Shown: positions 51,726 to 64,000 of the stretch, piece after piece
How the letters are laid out: every line of letters starts with the position of its first letter
Position numbering within the stretch: the first letter of the stretch is position 1
Source: Asterias rubens
Taxonomy: Eukaryota; Echinodermata; Asteroidea; Forcipulatida; Asteriidae
NCBI RefSeq assembly: GCF_902459465.1
Contig: NC_047063.1
Span: 17,573,685 to 17,637,684, forward strand
Direction: 5' to 3'
DNA length: 64,000 nucleotides
Program-made: the position numbers and the translations under genes
The notes under the pieces: model-generated
Seen by the model: only the letters and a program-made list of their open reading frames with translations
Databases searched by the model: none
What the model was told of the DNA's origin: nothing

Positions 51726-53271
51726 GTAGAGGATGCAACAAATATTTACCCCCCCCCCCCCTCCAAAGAAAAAAATCCCAACATTTTCCTAGTCTGTTTT
51801 TCTTGTTACAATATTCTAAATAAAATGGGTGGTTGCAAATGATGTAATTTGAACAAGTGCAACTCTGTCAGAATACTGGGTAAAAAGTTTAAACCATATA
51901 CACCTCACTGAATGCTTTTAAAAGTCGGTCTAAAGGTATTAAAATAAATGTAGTTTTTAATAAAGTATAACACAAAAGGCGATAAATGTTTTATCATACA
52001 ATTGTTGTTTAATATTTTTTTTAAATAAAAAACAGTATCAGGTGCTGAATTCTATGTCAAACAGTAGCCCTTTGTAGTTTCAATAAATTAATAGTTTTTG
52101 ATACAGTAATATATCAAATATATTTGCTCAATAAAATATACATGTTGATTAGTTAATAAATATATAGATTTTCGGTGTTAAAACTGTTTATTTTAAATTA
52201 CAATGTGTTGGCCTATCCTTTCAAAAGTTTCATAAAGCTAATTATTGGTAGGCACACATTTTTGTGCCGACTATAGCAGAAAAATGTCTGGAAGCAAATT
52301 TGTATTCACAACATGGCAATATTTCACAAAACATGCTAAGCACAGGGAAATCTTGCTTAGCAAAAACAGGTTACCAGCCAACATTCCATAAATTTTACAC
52401 TGTTGCGACTGGTGCCCTACTCATTTTGTGCTTAGTTGAGAAACTTGTCAAGCAGAATTTTCTGCTAAACAGCTTTAAGAAACAGGGCCCTGATTGAAAA
52501 TATTTTCAAGTGTTTGTGCGCATTCAAAATGGATTTGCATTGTTATGTTATACTTATCCGCTTATGAGAACTGTCGACAAGCTAGCAGTAGGGTAAGCAG
52601 TGTTTATGAAATAGAAGCTGTGCTTATAGGGTCACTCTGTAAGCCAAAAACATCTGCTTACCATAACACTGGATACCACAGTTATCTGCACTTGGTAGAG
52701 TTGTGCAACTACAGTTATTTTCATAAATGGTTAATCGTAACTTGCGACTTCCAGTTAACCATTCCTACCAATTCCAATCCGAAGGGCGAGATGAAATGTA
52801 AAAGAAGCAAATGTCAACACACTTTCCAGAATCGATCAGGCTTAGAAAGTAGAGCGCATAGCCAGTCGTCACAAGCTACAAACCACAGGTGTGGCAAAAA
52901 TATTTTCCGCTTAAGCAGCTATATGAAATAGGGCTCCCATACTTGAAAAGGTAAAGACAATGGACCATATTTTTGACCATGTGAGGGCGCTCTCTCAATC
53001 ACTTCATTCATCCCCCAAACAGTTATTAAAGACTGGACCACATAAACAACACAGTCATCTAATCCATCACGGACCATAAGACATTTAAAGGAGCCGATAC
53101 AACCCACCTCTAAAGCAAATTGAATCTACGGCGCAACAAAAGTGACAGAACGCCTATTGAAACTGTGCACCACAAATTGCGTATACCCTCGGAAGTGATA
53201 AATATACTCCTGAGCAAGCCCTCACACAGCCAAAAATACGGTGCATTAAGTCCACCTTCGACCTCTTCCTG

Positions 53272-58059
<4,788 letters not shown>

Positions 58060-58090
58060 TTTGTTTTCTTCACTTCTTTACAGTTGTTTT
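58060..58090 (-). other. ASB13: ASB13-like 5' untranslated segment
   Basis: On the minus strand a long pyrimidine tract and TTCACAG acceptor at 58091 precede 31 nt of leader and the start codon at 58059, in the context AACAAAATGT. This implies another, non-coding exon further upstream, which I could not locate. Confidence 0.55.
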
Positions 58091-58639
58091 CTGTGAATAA
58101 AAAAAAAAGACAAAGAAAAAAGCAATGAAACTTCATGAAAGGAAGTAGGAATGGAAATAGAATTGACAAGTCTGTCATAAAAAACAAAGAGGAAGGGAGG
58201 GGGGAGGGGGAAGGGGGGCATGATCATGTCATCTAATAAATGAATGGAGATACAAAAACCAAGACTGCACATTTGAAATGTTAGGCACTCTGGGCCCAAT
58301 TGAGAGCTGCTTACAAGAAAAAAGAGAGTATTTTTTAATAATCATAGCCAAAAAAAACATTTTGAAAAATAGCCCAGCCCTTATTGGGCGTACTTTTAAA
58401 AAGGGAGGACGCCATTACATGTTTTTTAAACTTGGCCTTAGAGAAAAAAAAGAAGAAAAACAAATCCCAAAACAGTTTACCTTAAGCAAAGAGCGAAATA
58501 AAGAATCATGGAAAACAAAGCAGAAGATTACAAAATAAATAACATATTATGAGAGATCAGTAAAACGATAATAAAAACACAAAAAAACGCAAAAAGAAAA
58601 CAAAACATTTAGCGTCTCCGCCTCCTCCTCTCCACTAGT

Positions 58640-59710
58640 CTTGGAGTGGTCAGTATGTGAAATGGTCACCGTGTGAACACAATGTGATCTCAGTGTGTTT
58701 TCTGTGGGGACCAACTATATTCAAATCACACACCATTCACACAGTTTTCATAGTCTGGGAGTGGTCACAATGTGAAATGGTCACATCAATAAATAAATAA
58801 ATAAATAAAATAAATAAATAGTCTGGGAGTGGTCCTAATGTGAAATGGTCACCTGGTGAACACAGTGAGATCTCAGTGTGTTTTCCGTGTGTACCAACTA
58901 TATTCAAATCACACACCATTCACAGAGTTTTCACAGTCTAGGAGTGGTCACAATGTGAAATGGTCACTGTGTGAATACGTGCGATCTCAACGTGTTATTT
59001 GGGTGGACCAACCATATTCAAATCACACACCATTCACACAGTTTTCATAGAATGGGAGTGGTCACAATGTGAAATGGTCACCGTGTGAACACAGTGTGAT
59101 TTCAGTGTGTTTTCTCTATGGACCAACTACTTTCAAATCACACACCATTCACACAGTTTTCGTAGTCCGGGAGTGGTCACAATGTGAAATGTTCACCGTG
59201 TGAATACGTGTGATCTCAACGTGTTATTTGTGTGGACCAAACATATTCAAATCACACACCATTCACACAGTTTTCATAGTCTGGGAATGGTCACAATGTG
59301 AAATGGTCACATCAATAAATAACTAAATAAATAAAATAAATAAATAGTTTCGGAGTGGTCACAATGTGAAATGGTCACCGTGTAAAAACAGTGTGATAAG
59401 GTTTATTGCGAATAGCAAAATATCAATAGAGGGCGCTGTTCAACCCACACAAAGGTATAGGGGTTGCGTGCGCGAGTCCTAGAAACTGCATAGAAACCGC
59501 CCCATATTCCTTCCCACAATGCATTGCGTTTCTGAATCGCGAAAAAACCTTTTCTCATTGTGTTACAATCTACTATGTGGTCCAACCATCTTCAATTCAC
59601 ACACCATTCACACAATTATCATATATAGTCAGGGAGTGGTCACAAAGTGACAATGTGAAACTGAAATGGTCACCGTGTCATAAGCACAGTGTGATCTCAG
59701 GTATGTGTTC
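58640..59710. repeat. Minisatellite with about 115-bp units and (AAATA)n inserts
   Basis: GGGAGTGGTCACAATGTGAAATGGTCAC followed by GTGTGA, CTCA.TGTGTT and ATTCAAATCACACACCATTCACACAGTTTTCATAGT forms the unit. GGAGTGG-type starts at 58941, 59055, 59170 and 59284 give periods of 114-115 bp. Two places carry CATCAATAAATAAATAAATAAA inserts. It is non-coding. Confidence 0.85.
59398..59555. mobile_element. Small inverted-repeat insertion within the 115-bp minisatellite
   Basis: AAGGTTTATTGCGAAT at the left is matched by the reverse complement of GAATCGCGAAAAAACCTT at the right, imperfectly. Its interior (GAGGGCGCTGTTCAACCC, ACAATGCATTGCG) is unlike the minisatellite, which resumes afterward at about 59577. 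Confidence 0.5.
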
Positions 59711-60499
59711 TGTGTGGAGGAAATCACACTTCACCCATCATATCACCAAAATCACCAACACTCCATTCCAATCAATGTCATTGTCAATGTTGACACGCTT
59801 GACAGTTTGGGATCATGATGTCGAAAAGTTCGACTCCCTCGTTTAATGTTTACCTCCATTAGCATTTAATTCCAAACACACAATTCTTCACGTGGGAGTA
59901 CGAGTGGGTCAAAACGGAAAATCATCACCGTTCAACTTCAAGACTAGTCTTTAGCATGTTTATAATAGACCCCGAGCCTGACTGCTGCAGCATCTTCCCG
60001 ATCCCCCCACACTGCAGGATCGAAGACCAACTTGTTCATGTACGGAGCGGAGGAGGAGGTAGAATTTTGGATCTGTCATGTTTTGAGCAGCCAAAGTACA
60101 GACTTATTTCAAGTCTGATATCGAGGTTATTTCTCTGCATTAGCTATATCATGAAGAAACAAACCAGGATCACCGACTTGCAACCAAGTATAGCCCGAAG
60201 AGGACGTCATTCAGTTATACAAACTCATACGTACGTCGAATGGGCTGCATGCGCGTGTAATAACTTTTCGGATATGTTTTGCTGTAAAACTTTTGTTGAA
60301 GGATTTAAAATAGATGTGCAGGAGAAGGGCGCGGAATTAGAAGCAGCCGGGCTCAGTCCCCCGGCCGGAGAAAGGAGAGAACTATAGCCTTTTAAAAATT
60401 ATTTTAATAAACTTTTGCTTCAACCAACTTCCTTTGACTTTCCAAGGAGAGAGAAAGAGACTGTAGTATTTTCTTTCACATTGTACGGATTGACCCTTG

Positions 60500-60920
60500 A
60501 GGAGCCGTGATGTTTACCCAGAAAAGGGGGGTGTCTGTCGGGCCGGGGGGTGGGGGGGGGGGGGGGCAATGCAGCAAAACTTTTGTCTGTCGGTTGATAC
60601 TTGTATTAAGAAAAGTGTTATTGGTCATTTTCAACTCGGTTTTAGGTGGTTCCTCCGATGTTAACCCTGAAAGGGGGGGGGGGGGGGTGTCTGGCGGGCC
60701 CAATGCGGCAAAACTTTTGTCTGGCGGTTGATATTTGTATTAAGAAAAGTGTTATTGGTCATTCTAACTCGGTTTCAGGTGGTTCCTCCGATGTTAACCC
60801 AGAAGGGGCGGGAGGGGGGGGGGGGGTGTCTGCCGGGCCCAATGCATCAAATTTGTCTGGCGGTTAATACTAGTATTAAGAAAAGTGTTATTGGTCTGGC
60901 AGGCCCAATGCAGCCAAATT
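60500..60920. repeat. G-rich minisatellite, about 135-bp units
   Basis: AAGAAAAGTGTTATTGGTC occurs at 60608, 60742 and 60878, and each unit carries a run of 7-12 G, GTGTCTG.CGGGCC, CAATGC..CAAAA, GTCTGGCGGTT and TTCCTCCGATGTTAACCC. A worn unit is at 61240-61350. The repeated poly-G runs could form quadruplexes. Several artificial glycine-rich open frames arise from it. Confidence 0.85.
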
Positions 60921-63338
60921 ATGAATCTAGGGCCACAAATTAAATAGCATACACATTTTCAGCCCTACAGCTGGAGTCGTTATTATTGTATGGGCTCTTA
61001 AAGTTTGAAAAAATACCACAACGACGCGCGGCTGTCATCCAGGGGCGGAGCTCCAAAAGAGAGAGGTTTTGGCATATTTTTATCTCGGAGACGATTTGGA
61101 GGATGGATTTAATTTTTGGTGTGTGTTCATTTTAGCCATAGTGGAACAGTTAGACGAAGTTTCATGTAAATCTGAGCAGGATGATTTGACAACTGGGTAA
61201 TTTCAACCCATAGGTTTGTACAGTAAACATTTTGGGGAGGGGGTGTCTGGCAGGCCTAAATTTAAAATGCAGCAGAATTTTTTTCTGGCGGTTGTAATTT
61301 TACTTAGTATCGTGTTACTGACCGTTTCCACTTGGTTTCATGTGGTACCTAGAATCTTTGATTCAGCCCATTATTTTGCCTCTTTGTTGGGGGTCCATGC
61401 GCCACACGCAGCGGGGTTTCCCGGCAGACATCCATATCTGACTACGTCAGGTAATCCACTAAATGTTCCTATACTCAAATATTGGTTCCTCGTTCCTTTA
61501 ACCAAAGTGCTGTGGGCTGCCGGTCTAAATGTATAATGACATTTTGTTTACGTATAATTACCCATTTTTTTTTTCAACAATCTCCTTAACCACGCCTTTC
61601 CATTTTTTTTAAAGAAAGTTTTTATGGCCAAAAAAACTTTGAACTTGTTACAAAATCGACCGTTGGTCAGGTCGTCGCTACATCAGTGGAAAGTGCTCCC
61701 CACAGTGAAAGGCCCATTTTCATAGAGCAGCTTCTGGCTCAAGGAAACAGAAAAAAAATGCTGTGAAAATAATCATGCTTAGCAAAAATAAGCAAGATCA
61801 GTTATAGGTCATAATAGTACTATATAGACCCAGGGGACGCTGTGGTCTACTCCTCATACAACGCCTCGTATACGACCGATAGGCCTAATGGAAAATTTTG
61901 AAAAAATAGTACAGTGCCCCAGTTACTGGGTCGAATATGTAGGGGATTTGGCCGTTAAACATGGCTAGCTATGTACCGTTTCATAAAGCTGTTTAGCAGA
62001 AAATAAATTCTACTGAGCGAATTCCTTTGAAAGAAAGATATTAGTCGAGTACCGAGTCACATGTTAGGCAAGAGTTTTATGTGCTAGCAAGCTTTTGTGC
62101 TGAAACATGCTTCATGAAATTTGGCCCGCCCGGTAGCTTTAACCCTTCAACTGTGATACGACGTCAAACGTATCCGTTCTTTGTAACGCGCGCCGATAAT
62201 GTAATGTACAGAACGGCAATGTACGTGACACTTGACTTGTGTGGTTGTGTAGGGTTAAATGTGTATGGATGTACGTCCGGTCCGATTACGTGTGCAAATA
62301 TTATTATACATGATTGCAATAACAACTAGTAGAAGACTTAGCTCTGCACACGCTGCGAACATGAACGGGATTTTGAGCCAAGTTTTGTTTATGGAAAATA
62401 TTTCCAGAAGATGTTTATTACCATGAGAGATATTATTTCTTCACATGATCTGGGTTGCTTGGTTAGCTAAGGATAGCGTATGCCATGTGTTGTGTGAAGT
62501 TGAATTTGAAGTGATGTTTTGGACTCTCGACCTCAGCTCATGTCCAGTGACTGATTGAGTGTGTTACTGTAGTGTTGGTGACTTGTGTGTTGAAGTTCAG
62601 CGCACGGCGGAACGGTTGTCCTCTTTTGATGAGGTCATTTGTTTGGCTGACGTCGTTGTTTTATCAATCAATTAGTCTTGTCGTTGTCAAGTTTTGAATA
62701 TTGGTTGGACAAGGTTTCCAGGATTTGTCACCTACATGTAGGGTTCTAGATTTGTGATGTAAAACTGATGGATTTCTACCTCCATGGATGGTTGTAGTTC
62801 CTTACTCTATGGTCTTAGAGGGTTGACTTCTTACCTTATTGATGTGTGTGGTTGCTCCAGTACTACTACGAGTACTAGGCCTACCAGTACATGCACTGTA
62901 CCCCCTGTAGGCGACCAAGCAATAAGGCAAGCCTATGCATATATATGCATGCGCTAGCCTTTTGCACAAGCTGTGCCAATAATTCAAGTCAACCTTAATT
63001 TACTTTAACAGAACTATTCAGCATGTTCAGTCTCTGCCTTGAAACATGACTGGTGTGTGGCATTCTTTTTGCTCTTTTGATTGTAGTACAGGGCTAGCAG
63101 GTCCCTCATTTTCAACAGCGATACAAATTCATGAATGAAGTCTGTTTTTCACTTGCTGTCATTAATTTAGGTGCAGCAGTCCAGTATACTTTCTGACGCC
63201 TTTCCGTTTATGTTTTTTCCAAAAGGGCATGACACAATAGGCAAAACTGCTGTGATAAATTGATGAGTTGTAGTAGTAGAGTAGAGGGTGCTTTTGTTGA
63301 TCGCCTCTGTGCATGTCTTGGATGTATCAGCTTTTGAG

Positions 63339-64000
63339 ATGGCCAATTTGTTTGAGAAGCTAAGTTTTTCTGTGCCGAGGCCTGCGACACCAGAGGAAAA
63401 AATTGTTTCAAACGGAGTGGCTGATTCTACGGAGAGCAATGCTTGGTCAAGTAGTCAAGTTGATGAGTTTCGTAAAGGGAAGAATTTCTTGAGTCCGCTA
63501 GCGATTAGCGGAAAATCTTTGCTGCTCTCTAAACCTGGTGATGAGCAGCTTGTGTGTAAACCTGCAACGCAGGAACAAACAGATGTTGTTATTCCAGCTG
63601 TAAATAGTGCTGCTGGAAACGATATTTGCCAAAATGACATTACAACAAACTGCTTGACTTGTGAGTCGGACTCAAAACATTCGGCAAATGACCCACCGGA
63701 GTTGACAGCTGAACGCCAAATATCTCCTGTGGAGAAAGAACCATCGTGTGAGCAGCCTTTATCAGATGAGAACTCTGAAACGATACAAGATCCTGAATCT
63801 CCGTCGATCATATCAGAACAAATAACTGATACAGATAGTACGAAAGAAGAGGCTTCTGTTTTTCAGCTGGCAGCACCATGTACTACTCCAATGGAACCAA
63901 AGTCTGCAAACCCTCTGAGCAATAGTATTCCACCACAAGACGATTCATTACCTCTTTCATGTGATTCAGAAAATGTTAGTGAACAGTTGTTCCCGGTGAC
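63339..64000 (+). CDS. N-terminus of an unrecognised Ser/Thr/Pro- and acid-rich protein, open at the window edge
   Basis: The ATG at 63339 starts a frame that stays open for 220 codons to the end of the window, with no stop. The in-frame upstream stop is at 63282. The protein begins MANLFEKLSFSVPRPATPEEK and continues with low-complexity acidic and Ser/Pro-rich sequence (ISPVEKEPSCEQPLSDENSE, DPESPSIISEQITDTDSTKEE), with many SP and TP sites and no recognisable domain, membrane span or signal. Codon use and absence of stops over 662 nt in an AT-rich region argue for real coding sequence. Such composition is common in nuclear or cytoskeletal scaffold proteins, but I do not recognise the family. 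The reverse-strand frames here are shadows. An AG directly before the ATG could be a splice acceptor, so earlier exons may exist. Confidence 0.7.
   Translation, partial: MANLFEKLSFSVPRPATPEEKIVSNGVADSTESNAWSSSQVDEFRKGKNFLSPLAISGKSLLLSKPGDEQLVCKPATQEQTDVVIPAVNSAAGNDICQNDITTNCLTCESDSKHSANDPPELTAERQISPVEKEPSCEQPLSDENSETIQDPESPSIISEQITDTDSTKEEASVFQLAAPCTTPMEPKSANPLSNSIPPQDDSLPLSCDSENVSEQLFPV

Larger units (their letters stand above)
48987..53271. other. Tail-to-tail region between the IL-17 receptor and ASB13 genes
   Basis: This should contain both 3' UTRs. Seen: an 82-bp palindromic insertion (49013-49094), a tRNA-like SINE antisense (49640-49800), GGCAAGGCC-type repeats (50535-50690), a broken CACTGGACAC-family repeat (50885-51725) holding a 599-bp transposon, very AT-rich DNA (51850-52200), and GCTTAGCA-type repeats (52220-52500 and 52560-52940). 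I could not fix a polyadenylation site for either gene. Confidence 0.6.
58091..63338. other. Intergenic region between ASB13 and the right-hand gene, rich in minisatellites
   Basis: Seen: a 115-bp minisatellite (58640-59710) with a small insertion (59398-59555), a G-rich 135-bp minisatellite (60500-60920, partial unit 61240-61350), GCTTAGCA-type repeat pieces (61710-61770, 61975-62130) and a half palindrome (61909-61932). 62330-63280 should hold the promoter or leader of the plus-strand gene at 63339; no specific signal could be assigned. The 143-residue frame at 59956-60387 has no recognisable domain and was not called. Confidence 0.55.

Noticed and set aside
59956..60387. 143-residue plus-strand frame
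   Set aside because: No recognisable domain, no neighbouring exon and mixed composition. It could be chance in a GC-richer patch. I could not exclude an exon but cannot support one.
61216..61536. 106-residue frame with a membrane-like stretch
   Set aside because: Its first part is a worn unit of the 135-bp minisatellite, so the hydrophobic run is a by-product of T-rich repeat DNA.
63455..63811. 118-residue minus-strand frame at the right edge
   Set aside because: It is the antisense of the longer plus-strand coding frame that stays open to the end of the window.

Overview
This is a eukaryotic, intron-rich, AT-rich window that most likely comes from an echinoderm, probably a sea star. No organism is named in the sequence. 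The inference rests on deuterostome-type genes with many small exons, and on dense families of short interspersed repeats of a kind I associate with asteroid genomes (a family bounded by AAAGGCACTGGACAC-like ends, a family around GGGCCCAATTTCAT with TGCTTAGCA motifs, and TTAA-flanked foldback elements). Almost none of the long open frames in raw six-frame translation are genes. The real genes were found as small exons with matching splice sites and phases.

Layout. (1) Minus strand, 4879-13450: the first two coding exons of a HUWE1 orthologue (giant HECT ubiquitin ligase). The gene runs off the left edge. A probable non-coding first exon lies at about 15351-15450, with a CRE-type site beside it. 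(2) Plus strand, 17781-48986: a complete 17-exon gene for an 868-residue interleukin-17 receptor. It has a signal peptide, IL-17R ectodomain modules, four EGF-like domains each on its own symmetric phase 1-1 exon, one membrane span, and a SEFIR domain with the C-terminal extension seen in IL17RA. EGF domains are absent from the five human IL-17 receptors, so this is the most interesting gene here. (3) Minus strand, 58059-53272: a complete six-exon, 275-residue ASB13-like gene with ankyrin repeats and a SOCS box. (4) Plus strand from 63339 to the window end: the start of an unrecognised Ser/Thr/Pro-rich acidic protein, still open at the edge.

HUWE1 and the IL-17 receptor are head to head about 2.3 kb apart. 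The IL-17 receptor and ASB13 are tail to tail about 4.3 kb apart. Two of the genes point to ubiquitin ligation (HUWE1, and ASB13 as a Cul5 substrate adaptor) and one to cytokine signalling. I see no evidence that they form one functional unit.

Introns and intergenic DNA are mostly transposable elements: palindromic foldback elements and MITEs with TTAA, TTA or TATA target duplications, tRNA-derived SINEs, LINE 3' ends with (TTGAA)n tails, a THAP-domain fragment in a TTAA element (suggesting a Kolobok-type source), a nested terminal-inverted-repeat transposon with a 7-bp duplication, several minisatellites, and an uninterrupted run of about 72 TAA triplets. No CRISPR array, rRNA, intact tRNA gene, prokaryotic operon or virus was seen.
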